From Blepharisma stoltei (lineage: Eukaryota; Ciliophora; Heterotrichea; Heterotrichida; Blepharismidae), in the NCBI GenBank assembly GCA_914767885.1, contig CAJZBQ010000004.1, positions 310,001-374,000 on the forward strand: 64,000 nt of DNA, read 5' to 3'. The position numbers and the translations under genes are program-made. The notes beneath the pieces were generated by a model, which had not been told where the DNA came from, searched no databases, and saw nothing but the letters and a program-made list of their open reading frames with translations. Shown piece by piece: positions 22,578 through 33,493 of this stretch (its first letter is position 1; every line of letters starts with the position of its first letter).

Positions 22578-25500
22578 TTAATTTTGATCCAGTCTTAATT
22601 GCAAAAGTTTATTAATTTTTGCAACAATTTCTGCAGCAGTAAGCGATGAAGCAGTTTCATACATTTTTGATTTAAGGCTGCCATTTTCTATATACTCAAG
22701 CATAAAGCATTTTAAATTTTGTTCCTGCTCTATCATATAAATAAAATGGCATTCGGTTCGAGAGAAATTAGCTCTGCTAATTTTTTCTCTCCCTCATGGA
22801 ATTTTATTTATAGGATTAGGTTTTCACTCGAAGACTTCTGGACAGCAATAGCGGTTTAACTCTGGGGATAACCAGAGGAACCACTCCTTAGTCCACTCAA
22901 GATTTCGGGCTTTTACCTCTCAGCACATCCCCACGGGAGGATGACCCTTAGGCGGGAACACGCGCAGGAGCTGAGTCGAGCGACAAGGGCGACGGCAACG
23001 CGCCGGGTGAGACGTGCAGCAAGGCCGGTGAAGCAGGAGTTGATAGAAGGCTTGGACGGGGCTGACCTGTGCCAAGATGGCTCGCCTACGTCATCAGTTT
23101 TGCCATAGGCCCTTTTGGGCTGCGGCACTAGACACCTTAAACACCAGATAATTAAGTAAGTAAGTAAGTTCCTGCTCTATCCGTTTAACATTTTCAATAG
23201 GGATTTCTGGATGGTGTGCAATTTTTTTAAAAATTCCTTGGATTTTATTAATATAAACCTTTCGCTGCTTTGAAGTCTGCTTTCTTAAAAGTTTAGCTTG
23301 AGACTCTGTCATGTTATAAATCCTTAACTGATCAATTCCCATTATGCGTCTTTGTCTTTTGCCTCGAGAATTTTCTTTGATAACCTCGTACTCCTTATAA
23401 GCACAGACTTGGGCTTTGCTCATATTGAATAATGATTCGTCATATTTTACATTAGTATTATCAAAATATTCTCCTGCAGGACTGACAACAGTACTAGTTT
23501 CTGGGGTATCTGCGAATACTTTTTTAGTCAAAAATAATTCATTTGTATTAAGGGTTTGTATTTCCATATCCATATTTACTTCGCATTCTTCATAATCTTG
23601 GTCATTGTTCGTTATTTTAATTTTAAAACAGTAATCATTAGGATTTATATATATAGAGTTATTTGGCAATAAATTTAGCTCCATAAAAATATCATACAGA
23701 TTTGAGTTCGGAGTTTTATCTAAATCAAAATTTTTATTTTCAAATCAAATTCTTATTTTTTCTTGTGGGATATAGATCATACCCCTTTATAGATTTCTAT
23801 ACTGGACTCTTGAACGAGCAAAACAGACTCTCTCAAAGAGACGAGCTCAATCTATATATCAGGAAGTTCTAAAAAGTGACATGTCAAAAAATGGTGACAA
23901 GTGTGAAAAAGCTGACAAGTAAACGCACCAATTTTTAAAAGGTCTTATAAATTAATGATAATAATAAATACATAAATAATAAATAATAAATGATATATAT
24001 AAATTTTATGAATAAAACTAGATGCCATTCACAGCTTCTCCATACTGGACGCCATCTTGTATCAAGCAGAAGTCCAAAAATTATTGGAGATTTTGAGAGA
24101 TGTCTCAACCGAAGCAATAATTCTTGGGCACCTTTGATGGGTTAAGGGGGAGTTCCACTTTTGAGTTTTTTCGATGTGTGAAATTTCGTAGATATTTATG
24201 ATTTCATTTATTTCTCTCCAAGATGTCTAAAAACGAAATTCTACATTTGGCGTTTGATTAGGCTTATATCAAAACCTGATTGATTGGGTGCTCTCAGTCT
24301 AATTGGATATCTTAAATTTTAATAATAAAGCCATTGTAAATCAGCGCGTTTACTTTGTAAACTTTTTCACACTTTTTCGCCATTTTTTGACATGCCACTT
24401 TTTAACACTTACTGATATAGAGATTGAGCTCATCTCTTTGAGAGAGTCTGTTTTGCTCGTTCAAGAGTCCAGTACATTCGCTCAATAAATAAATCTATAT
24501 AGGGGTATGATCTATATCTGATTGGCTTGAGGATAAGTTTATATTTTTAGATTCTGTAATTGCAAGCATATCTACTGAAAAATCTTCCAAAGTTTTATCA
24601 AGAGGAATAGGGAGATCTTTATCAGGTTCTAGCGTAAAATCTTCAACTAATCATAGTTCATAGCCTTCTATGCGGTTTCCGTGCTTTAAGGGTATTTTAC
24701 TGTTCCTTTTTTGTAATTCATTTAATATTTTTTTGATAATTGTTTTAAAAGTTAAAGACTTCTCAACTTTTATTAGCAAAAATTCCTTTGTTCCAAAAAG
24801 ATAAACCTTTACATCTTGATTTCCTTCAAATTTTTCCTCAGCTTCTTCTGTTTGAAGAGCTTGAGTTAGGATAGATACTTTTTTAGGAATTGTTTCTGAC
24901 TTGTAACTATCATCTTGCTCAAACTGCATTATTGTATTTTCTTCTTCAGTTTCATTATCATTAGGTTTTGGGACTGGACTTGGTGGTTCATCACCTCTTT
25001 TTTTGATTTGTTCGCCTTCATTAACTCAAATAAAATGGCGACTTATTCGGTCCGTCCTTCTCTCATACCCGTGAGGTTTTTAGGTCTAAGAGGGCTGGAG
25101 CCTGGAACTTGTGTCCTGCTAGGTTTTTCTCCCTGGTTGGCACACCACGATAGGGTTTTTTTCTCGTACCATAGACAAGGAAATTAGAGTCCATGTGACA
25201 ATTCAACACTTCTGGATACGAAGGTAATGGGGACCAGAAGGAGGATTCGGGGTCGTCTTCTACCTCCCATACCAGGATAGATCATACCGACCGCTAGGAG
25301 TTGTTCAAAGAAGTACATGGGTGCGTCTCCCAGAGAGATGGCGACGTCACCATTTTTTGTGACATCGACAGAAAAGGGCGTAAGTGAAAACAGATGCTTA
25401 GGGCGATGAGTCTGAAAGCAGAGATAGTTGAAATAAACTCCGAAGGCCCATTCTAATTTAACTAATTTAACCGCCTTCATTATTAATGTCTATCTCATTC

Positions 25501-25625
25501 CTCATTGTTTCCAGAAACATACAATGAATATACTCAATTTCTTCAGGCTTGATTTTTGACATATTTTCTGGCTTTTTAAAAATTTTAAGCTGTTTGATTA
25601 CACTCGAGTTTTCAGATAATTCCAT
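22578..25625 (-). CDS. SIN1/AVO1, TORC2 subunit
   Basis: Scaffold that presents substrates to TOR complex 2. After removal of two SINEs and one 744-bp TIR element the coding length is exactly 1398 nt (465 residues). The middle has the CRIM-type fold pattern ending GYELWLVEDFTLEPDKDLP and PLDKTLEDFSVDMLAI. The C-terminus is a SIN1-type PH domain: AYKEYEVIKENSRGKRQRRI, then MGIDQLRIYN, ending SSLTAAEIVAKINKLL. The start ATG at 25625 is only 35 bp from the divergent SAM-domain gene. TGA is Trp in YELWLVED and IRIWFENK. Homology is by motif recognition, not search. Confidence 0.85.
22721..23181 (+). mobile_element. SINE-like element (F2) in SIN1 PH domain, 14-bp TSD
   Basis: GTTCCTGCTCTATC occurs at 22721-22734 and 23168-23181 around a 433-bp insert that begins ATATAAATAAAATGGCATTC and ends (TAAG)n. 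Internal blocks match the dynein copy, including ATGACCCTTAGGCGGGAACA. Excision with one repeat joins NVKRIEQE to QNLKCFMLEYIENG. Confidence 0.88.
23771..24514. mobile_element. 744-bp TA-bounded element with about 170-bp TIRs in SIN1
   Basis: Inverted arms run from TATAGATCATACCCC inward, past GGACTCTTGAACGAGCAAAA and ATGTCAAAAAATGG, for roughly 170 bp on each side. Excision at TA gives SSSQSDI-PQEKIRIW in frame. No transposase-like frame was found in the short centre, so it is a non-autonomous MITE-like element. Confidence 0.88.
25013..25482 (+). mobile_element. SINE-like element (F1) near SIN1 N-terminus, 11-bp TSD
   Basis: CGCCTTCATTA at 25013-25023 and 25472-25482 flanks 448 bp that begin 5' CTCAAATAAAATGGCGACTT. 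It aligns throughout with 57400-57822 (shared GGACCAGAAGGAGGAT, GCTAGGAGTTGT, GAGAGATGGCGAC). Removal joins NEIDINNEG to EQIKKRGDEPPS. Confidence 0.88.
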
Positions 25626-25660
25626 ATTATAATGCAAATGCTGACTCTGTATCTATTAAA

Positions 25661-26443
25661 ATGGCTTCATCTTCTCAACTGTCGTCTCATCCAGCATCAA
25701 AGCATAGGAGAACTCATTCTCCATTCACATCTGATATTTCATTCATATCAAGGGAATATGAAGACCCTTCAGTTGCCGCCTCAACTGAAACCTCGTTTCT
25801 TAAGAGTCCATTAAGGCCCACTTATAGTGAAACAAGGCAAACTGAAAATTATTCTGAAAATGAATTTAGTGTATTTACCCCTGAAAAGCAGGCTGAAGAT
25901 AAAAGAGTTATGGATTCTCCAAAGTTTACGGATCTGCAAGAAGATTTAGCTGAATTTTTGAAAACACTTGGAATTGAGGAGTATTTTGAAGTATTTCTTA
26001 AAAATAAAATTGGGATTGAAGATATTGAAAATTTAACAAAAGAAGATTTAATTGATATGGGGATACCTTTAGGGCCAAGAAATAAAATATTGAGAGCCCT
26101 GCAGGAATTGAATAAACCTCATGAAATTTATGAGGAAAAAAGCAAAGACAATATTAATACTAGAGAAAAACTGAAAGGCGAAATCGATAGCTTTATGAAT
26201 GAAATCAATGATTTGGCAAAAAAATCAAAAGATAAGTCGATTGAAAGAAGAAAAACAATGGTCAGGGAAGAGTTTTTGAACCTCGCACAAAAAAAAGAAC
26301 TTATTATGGATAGGATTCTAAAAAATTCGGAGATAATTCAACTTCTTATGGAAAAGATTGAAACTAAGCTACAAAAAACACCAAAGCCAAAACGCTTGGG
26401 TAGCTTGAATTTAGATCTGATAAAGCTAAAAATAAATAATTAA
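25661..26443 (+). CDS. SAM-domain protein
   Basis: 260 residues in one exon. A Ser/Thr-rich disordered N-terminus (1-85) is followed by a SAM domain at about 88-150 (LAEFLKTLGIEEYFEVFLKN, LTKEDLIDMGIPLGPRNKIL), then a basic helical C-terminus. SAM domains mediate protein-protein or RNA binding. The stop is 10 bp from the stop of the convergent neighbour. Confidence 0.85.
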   Translation: MASSSQLSSHPASKHRRTHSPFTSDISFISREYEDPSVAASTETSFLKSPLRPTYSETRQTENYSENEFSVFTPEKQAEDKRVMDSPKFTDLQEDLAEFLKTLGIEEYFEVFLKNKIGIEDIENLTKEDLIDMGIPLGPRNKILRALQELNKPHEIYEEKSKDNINTREKLKGEIDSFMNEINDLAKKSKDKSIERRKTMVREEFLNLAQKKELIMDRILKNSEIIQLLMEKIETKLQKTPKPKRLGSLNLDLIKLKINN

Positions 26444-26453
26444 CTGCTAATAT

Positions 26454-27338
26454 TTATATAAGCATATTACGGCTCTTAGTCGGTATCGTTAAAGTAGCTT
26501 TTTTCTTTACAGTTTTACGAGTTTTGCCTGACCCTAAGTAAAGGTTTCTCCTCTCCATCACTTCTTTTACAACATAATCCTCCATCTGCTGGACTATTTC
26601 ATCATATTTCTTCAGCTTATCCTCTCTAAATGAAAAAGTCCCTGACAAATTATTGCTGCTAGCTGTTGAAAATTTGCTCGGCTTTTTTCTGATTTTAAAT
26701 TCAAAATTTTTTCTCGACCGATTTGATAAAAATTCGTCAACAGTAGAAAAAACATCCTCATTTGATGGGCTTAATAATGACAAATCTTTGCTACTCATAA
26801 AGCCCGCATATTCGTTTTTACCAGTTTTTGCAGCAAATTTTTCTATAGGCGACACTGATCGGCTTGGAGATGTGCTTCTTAAGGTTCTCATGCCTTGTTT
26901 AGCTACTGTATCGTTCATTTTAAAAATTTCAGTTTTTGTGAGGTGGGGGGAATAATAATCATCAAGCTCGAAATATTTTCCAAATGTTTCGTTAAGTTTT
27001 TCATTTATTCCGAATAGTTCCATTCATTGAGGAGGCAGTGTATCTATTGTCATATAATGATCTTCAGTAAAATATACATCGTATTTCTTTGTTAAAGGGA
27101 CTTTGATATCTTTACTTGACATTAATTTATCGTAACTTAAGCAAACCATTAAAGTTAGGCTGCATTGTTCGTTACAATCTTTATCAAATAGTTCCATTTG
27201 CTTCTTCTCTAATAATGCATTTCCAAATGGTAGAGAGCTTGGGAAGTCTTTAAATATTTTTCCATTACTTTTTGCAACAAGAGGATCATCATATTTTGGC
27301 CCTTCAGTGATTTTTATTCCAACTCCAAAATTCTTCAA
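26454..27338 (-). CDS. Hypothetical protein, 294 aa
   Basis: Not recognised. One frame from ATG 27338 to TAA 26454, with a single TGA=Trp (LPPQWMELFG). The N-terminal 100 residues look globular (SLTLMVCLSYDKL); the C-terminal part is Ser-rich and basic. It is convergent with the SAM gene, with 10 bp between stops. Confidence 0.65.
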
Positions 27339-27544
27339 AAAATTTTTTTACACTCCCATCCTTTATCAAAGAAACAATGAAAATTTCATAAAATTAGAAA
27401 AATTAGCCCCCATATTGTCGACATGAAACCTTATTCCACCTCAAATCTGACTATCTATGTTTGAAAGGATGAATCTTATAAATTATGTAGTGAAATAGCT
27501 CCTATGCAATCTTAATGCGATTTCTAACATATTTCTTCATATTT

Positions 27545-30328
27545 TTATACTCTATCAATTATTTTTATCCAGAAGTTTTTAAATCAAATCCTTAATCGAA
27601 TAATGCCGATGTGTTCGATAAGGATGGGTGGAAATAGAGTTTTTTCTGGGTTATAAAATATATAATGCATCCTCATAAAATTTATTGGGATTACTCCTTC
27701 ATTTTCTTTATCAGAATTCCAGGCAATCTGCGCTGATGTAACAAAATCACCGAAGCAAAAATGGATATGCAAATTTGTTATATAGCCCATGGTGGCTTTT
27801 AGCTCGTCCTGGGCGAAAAACACCACGATCTGACTACTGAGTATATATTTGCTACTTGTCAATCCGTGGATTTGGTTTGGCATCTTTTGGAGCCAAATCA
27901 ACTCCACGAATTGGAGTGAAAGTTGGTCTCCCAGGGGAAGCTAAAAGCCTTCCTTGGTCATACTTGATAATTTACTGACTTCGATTAAATTCACTGCATA
28001 GAGCAGAATTCTAAGCTGAGCTAACTGTTTTGGCAAAAACGGCAGCTGTACACTTAAATCTGCATCCTCTTCAAATCCAATTTCTTTAACAGGTATGCTT
28101 AATATAGAAGCAAAAGCTTGCTCTGCTTCAATTAACTCAAATTCACTCGAAATCAGCGTATAGCAAAACTCACAGATTCTTACACTTTGGGATAACAAGT
28201 CATTATTAGTAACTTTTAAATGCGAAGTGTCTCAAGGCAACTTTCTTCTCTGTGTCACATGATTTTTGAATAGCAAAAGTACTCTTACTGAAACTAAATT
28301 AGACAACTCATAATTAGGATAAAATAGTTTGCATAGTTTGCAGTGCACAAAACTGTTTACTTTTTTTGTCTTTTCTTTAGCTTGAGGAGGAACTATTTTA
28401 TGCTTATTATCAGGATCTGGCTGCAGATGGGTTTCTGGCCATCACTCTTTGACAGGTTTTAAACTATTCGGTATTGTACTTTCATCAACAATTATTTTTT
28501 TGCAGGAGGAACATCAGATAATACCATTCAAATCTCTTATAAAATCCAGGACAATCTCTTGAATTCGTATATTATAACCCTTATTTAAATAAATTACAAT
28601 TTTTTCTGCTTCAGTTTCATAAGGACGTAGAGCTGCTCCTGATTGTTTAAATACTTCTAAACCTTCAGGATTAGCAGTATCACAAGCGTATTTTTGTAAA
28701 TTTGGCTCCATTTCAAACTCTTCTGAATTTATGCTGTTAATAAAATAAGCAAAATTCGCTTTATTCGATTTTTGGCTTGCATAATAATAAAGCCGAATTG
28801 TGCATGGTCTAGCACCTGTACATTTTATAAATCGCTGCAGCATGGAGTATGGAGATGTTTCATTTCCTATCATTTTTAGCTCGAATTGGTTTCAATCAAG
28901 GATATACTTATTAAAATGGCGACTGCGAACCAGCCCTTTTTCTCAACACCTGTAGCTGGGGACCTTCTAGGACCCGGGGACCTTGTGGAAGGGAATTTGG
29001 CGCTCGGTATAGATATCCGGCTAGGGTTTCCTTGGCACAGTGGAGCGCAATGTCGAATTTGGTCGACCGCAGTTCACTCTGATGACAAGGTTTTTACCTC
29101 AGGGGAAATGGATTCCAAGGCTGGAAAGGAGAAGCTCAGCAGCACCAATGAGGTTCCTCTTGGTCCATCGGGCAACTCTCTAGCGTGAAACTGGGGGTTA
29201 CGTCCCAGGCTTTGGATTTTCATTTTGGACGTGAGTTCGACCAGAAAATTTTGTTTTTCAAATTTTCTGAAAGGACAACTCTGTTGGCGTACGGCACGGT
29301 GGCGCAACTCATCCAACTTCGGGTAGCGAGTGCACATCCTCGTCCAGAAGGAACAACACTTTAGAAGGCCGTGGTGGGTCGGTGGTGAGCAGCCGAGTGA
29401 AGCAATACGGGTGGAGGTAGGCCCTCGAGGCATTACAGCGAACTTCTCAATATTTAAGTTAATGTTAATGGTTTCAATCAAGGATTATTCTCTGCATATT
29501 TTGCTCGTGGTCAGTATGTCCTCTCATAATGACAGCAATTTTGTCATAAGCGCTTTCCTCTTTTGGGTTTCTGTAGTTAAAAATTATGTTTTTGTATCTA
29601 AAGCAGTTTATTTCTGTTGTGCATGATAATTTGCCATTGGAGTCTGTTGATAAGTAATAGACCTTATCAGTGTAATACAAAGTTTCAGGAATATTTATGC
29701 TTAAAGTGTTTATATGTACTCTAGGAGCTTTCATTAAGCTTTCAATAAAAAAAAATCCAGGCTTCACTGGGGCACATATATTTTTTTAGGATATCCCCTG
29801 CAGATATTACTCATATCTATTTGGCCGAAAATTTTTCTATTAAATATTTGGTTCAAGAATAATGGTTTTTGCCGTTTCTGATAACACAAAGTTTCGATCA
29901 AATGGTGTTGAGAAAATGTCTGCTGAGAAAAATCAAGATCAAAATGCATGCTACCTCACTGGAAGATTTTTATAGTAGTTTTTTGAAGGCAATTCAACAT
30001 TTAATAGAAGTCTTGCCTTATCATATTTTCTGAAAATCAATTCTTCCTGATGTGGTGTCAGAGTGCGAGCTAAGCCAGGCTTATCAACATGAAGCTGCCT
30101 TTTCATTTTTTCTTGTTTTCATTTTCAAAATCGTGCTTGCTCTTCTAAAATTTGAGCATGTTCCCAAGCTGTTCCTTCTTCATTTTCAAAATTGCTGATT
30201 TTGAATGATTCTTTCATTTGGTCTTTAATATAGCTGTCAAGGTATTTATCTGATTTCTTTTTGTGAGACTTCTTGTTAGAGGGTGTTGGCAAAGACGGCT
30301 TTGATTTCTTTTGTTTATTCATTTGCAT
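27545..30328 (-). CDS. Cys-motif / C2-like hypothetical locus, frame partly unresolved
   Basis: Probably one gene. Order on the minus strand: a Lys-rich start (MQMNKQKKSKPSLPTPSNKK), a segment ending LPVR-TAG at 29951, an immediately following frame MHFDLDFSQQTFSQ, a beta-rich region (PRVHINTLSINIPETLYYTD), a SINE (28904-29468) whose removal joins QRIILDW to NQFELKMIG, then Cys pairs WCSSCKK, HCKLCK and CEFC, and a C2-like end (QIVVFFAQDELKATMGYITN). Frame changes near 29950, 29770, 27955 and 27870 fit neither 15-nt introns nor TA excision. TGA is Trp at several sites. One interrupted gene is favoured over several tiny ones. Confidence 0.5.
28887..29485 (+). mobile_element. SINE-like element (F5), perfect 17-bp TSD
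   Basis: TGGTTTCAATCAAGGAT at 28887-28903 and 29469-29485 flanks 565 bp starting ATACTTATTAAAATGGCGAC and ending TTTAAGTTAATGTTAA. Excision restores the surrounding frame. It is GC-richer than the flanking gene. Confidence 0.88.
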
Positions 30329-30349
30329 AAATATGTTTTAAAAGGAGTT

Positions 30350-30755
30350 ACAGTGAAACAAATTAAGGCACAGAACAAAGGATCAAATTCATATTTTGTT
30401 TATATTTATTTTTGGTTTTATTGCTGATCGATAGATAGCCATAGGCAGTACAAAAATATTATTTGCTATTAATAAAATAAATAAGTATATTATATAGCAG
30501 CACAGTAGAAAATTCGTGTATTAAAATAAAATTGCACCAAATGGAAGATAGCCTTTTTCTTAAATTTAGCAGATGATTAGTTTGAATATAAATTCACAAT
30601 CATTTTTAAAGTGAGCTAATATTATTAATTTTTGAAGATAAGATGGCCTGCCTATATATATGCTTTTCATAGGCTAACCCTTCAATATATAAATTTTCAT
30701 AGGCCAACCTTTCAATTCTTCAAATAATTAATTTATTGAATATAAATTACTCAAT
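30350..30755. other. AT-rich intergenic region with a short tandem repeat
   Basis: Two degenerate copies of TTTTCATAGGCTAACC / TTTTCATAGGCCAACC, each followed by TTTCAAT or CTTCAAT, lie at about 30664-30717. Otherwise nothing recognised. Confidence 0.4.
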
Positions 30756-31517
30756 CTACATTGAGAGAAAAATGGATGGGGATGGAGTTCCAGTAATATT
30801 CTCTTGGTTGCTTTGGAAATAAATTTGGTTCCACATCGTGACCCCATCTCTATACCCTTGCGGCAGTTGCCGAAACCCAAACATTTTCATTTGAGGACTC
30901 AAAGTTTCTGGCTTCATCCCATCTCGCATCATAGCCGGTGACATTCTTATCCCTGGGTGTCCTTTTTCTTGCTTTTGCTTATATATTAAGCTCACAGGAT
31001 CAGCTCCTGGTGACATTTTTTCGCTTTTCTTAATAAGACTTTTCCATCTATTTTTTACACTATTTTCAGTCCTTCCAGTTAATCCTCTTGCAATTTCGCT
31101 TCATTTATTCCCGATTACTTTTTGCTGCTCAAGTATATAAATATCTTCTTCAGAAGTCCATTCGCCTTTTCTCAGGCTGGGGTCTAAATGGTTGTACCAA
31201 TGTTCGCGACATTGACGACCATTTCTTACTTCAACTTTTTGGTGCATGACCGAGTTAAGTTCTTTCGCAATCGAGCTTCACCCTTTGAGACCCCGAGCTT
31301 CGACGATGCGATATAATGCAACATCTTCATTAAGTGACCAAGTACTAGACTTCATGCTGTCAAACCTTGATTCTGCTGGTGCAATTGGTTGGAGCAAAGG
31401 TCTGAAATCCTGACCATTTGCGCTTAAAATACAAGGAACGTAGAATACGTCCCCTTCTATGTGTAGAATCAAAGGAGTAGATTTTTGTGCTGAGTTCTGC
31501 ACAGCAATGTTTTCCAT
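30756..31517 (-). CDS. R2R3-type Myb DNA-binding protein
   Basis: 253 residues. Two Myb repeats occur at about residues 55-165: SSTWSLNEDVALYRIVEARG with GWSSIAKEL and GRQCREHWYNHLDP, then KGEWTSEEDIYILEQQ with KWSEIARGLTGRTENSVKNR. Two of the conserved repeat tryptophans are encoded by TGA (GLKGWSS and NKWSEIA), direct evidence for the code. A nuclear transcription factor is likely. The start lies about 20 bp from the divergent glutathione synthetase ATG, so both share one promoter interval. Confidence 0.92.
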
Positions 31518-31537
31518 GTTAAATAGTATTATTAAGA

Positions 31538-33375
31538 ATGCTGGCAAGGCAAGTTAAGCAATTTGAAAATGCTGAGGAACAGAGGCTGCTTGCACTTGCA
31601 GCTGCGTATGGAATTGAGATGTCTCCTGAAGCAAACCATTATACCCATCTGCCGATTTCACTATTGCCAACTCCTTTCCCTGCAGAGCAATTCAACAAAC
31701 TTAAAGACCTCTCTGAGGAGTTTAATCTTCTGATGTACAAAGTGCACTTGGACAGAGAGTGGCTCTATAAAGTGCTTGAAGATATTTGCAGAGAGGATGA
31801 TTATATTAGGAGGCTTGTGGAAATTTCTAAAACTGCTCATGAAATCGGAAACCAACAAAAGATTTTTCTAGGCCTAAACAGAAATGATTTCATGTTGGAT
31901 GTCCCTACAAATAGGTTCCAACAGGTAGAGTTTAACACTATGAGTGCGTCTTTTGGAGGCTTAAGTAGTAAGCTGTATAAACTTCATAGGCTGATTTTAA
32001 GCCAATATAAAAGCTACTTTGACCCTGAAGTTGACCCACAAAAGGTGCTGGAGACTCATTCAATGAATAGACTGGCAGAGGGATTGGCAACTGCTAGCAA
32101 TCTGTATGGCAATAATGTCTCAGTAATCTTTTTGGTTTTGCCATTTGAGATGAATTACTTTGACCAAACCTGCCTTGAAATTGAGCTGTGGGAAACTTAC
32201 TCAATTCCGGTAATAAGAGCAACATTAAGTGATGTAGCAACTCATGGCCATAAAAGAGAAGACGGAGCCTTAATTTATAAAGATAAAGAAATTTCAGTAG
32301 TTTACTTCAGAGCTGGATACTCCCCAGATCACTATCCAACTGAATCTTAATCTTAATTAATCTATACATGTTTGACGTCATCTACCAGGTTGCTCGACCA
32401 CAGCTACCTCCATAACGTCTCTGGGACGATTTCGTGCCATTTTGCTCGGGCCCTAGCCACCTCCAACTTTGATTTTCCAAAAGAGGAGTCTTTAAGTTAA
32501 GGTTTCGATGACTCTTCTTTGATCTCAGTACTTACTTAAACGCACCCCCTAAATGTCCCAGATTTCACCACCTGGGCCAAGTGGTATCCTTCTAGAAAAT
32601 TCCATTCTTTAGGTCAAAAGTCTGCTAGGAAACACCATCAAGCTCTCGATTCCTGACATAGCTGGGATAATTCCACCAGGGTAAGCCAAGCCTGATAATT
32701 AAAATATGCAAAAGATGAATTTTCGGCCAGAAGACCAAAATTTCGAGCAACGCCATATTTTAATTATTCTATTCAACTGAATCAGAGTGGCAAGCTCGAG
32801 AACTTATAGATACTAGCAAAGCTGTAAAATGCCCTAATATAGATTATCATTTAGCAGGCTCTAAAAAAATCCAACAAGAATTAGGAAAACCAGAAGTTTT
32901 ATATAAATATGTAGACCCACAGATCGGAGTCAAATTAGCTGATCATTTCACTGATTTATGGGGCTTTGATTCCCCATTATCTCAAGAGTTATTAGCAGCT
33001 ATAAGAAGCAACCCACAAGATTATGTAGTAAAACCACAGCGAGAAGGAGGTGGGAATAATTTTTATGGAGAAGGTGTCGTAAAAATCCTTGAAAACTACG
33101 AAAACGATCAAAATATTCAAGAGCATATGAAGCAGTATATCCTAATGAAAAGAATCAACCCAGAGCCAAAAGAAAATTTATTATCAAGAAAAGGAGTTGT
33201 CAATAGAGTGCAGACTTTGAGCGAATTGGGAATGTTTGGAGTTCTAGTAGCTAATGGAGAAGAGATAGTGACTAATGTGTATGGGGGATATTTATTGAGG
33301 ACAAAATCTAAAGATGCTAATGAAGGTGGTGTTGCTGCTGGATATGGAGTTTTAGATTCCATTTACCTTGATTAA
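31538..33375 (+). CDS. GSS: Glutathione synthetase (eukaryotic type)
   Basis: ATP-dependent ligation of gamma-glutamylcysteine and glycine, cytosolic. 466 residues after removing the SINE, close to the usual 470-480. Signatures: VEFNTMSASFGGL, VVYFRAGYSPDHYPTESEW spanning the insertion, KCPNIDYHLAGSKKIQQEL, the glycine-rich KPQREGGGNNFYGEGV ATP-grasp loop, and the GGVAAGYGVLDS lid near the C-terminus. Excision must occur between PTES and EWQARE; 1401 nt is divisible by three. TAA at 33373-33375. Confidence 0.95.
32337..32783 (-). mobile_element. SINE-like element (F3) in glutathione synthetase, 10-bp TSD
   Basis: CAACTGAATC at 32337-32346 and 32774-32783 flanks 427 bp. On the minus strand it starts AATTAAAATATGGCGTTGC and ends in an A/T tail (AATTAAGATTAAGAT). 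It is colinear with 20305-20726 over most of its length. Confidence 0.88.
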
Positions 33376-33493
33376 GCTCCAATAATTAATTTGATTAGGC
33401 AACATTTATATCGATTTTTGATAAAAAGCAAAGTAATTAGAGATATCTCGCAAAGAAAGCTAAATGCAAAACAATTAAATTAAGTGCTATTTT
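33376..33493. other. AT-rich spacer
   Basis: Between the glutathione synthetase stop and the LINE target duplication. Nothing seen. Confidence 0.4.

Noticed and set aside
22913-23128. GC-rich frames inside the SINE at 22.7-23.2 kb (possible bacterial contamination)
   Set aside because: The GC-rich block is internal to a repeat family found at several loci with target duplications.
29074-29481. Frame of about 135 codons inside the SINE at 28.9-29.5 kb
   Set aside because: It spans the repeat and its duplication; no protein family recognised and no coding bias.
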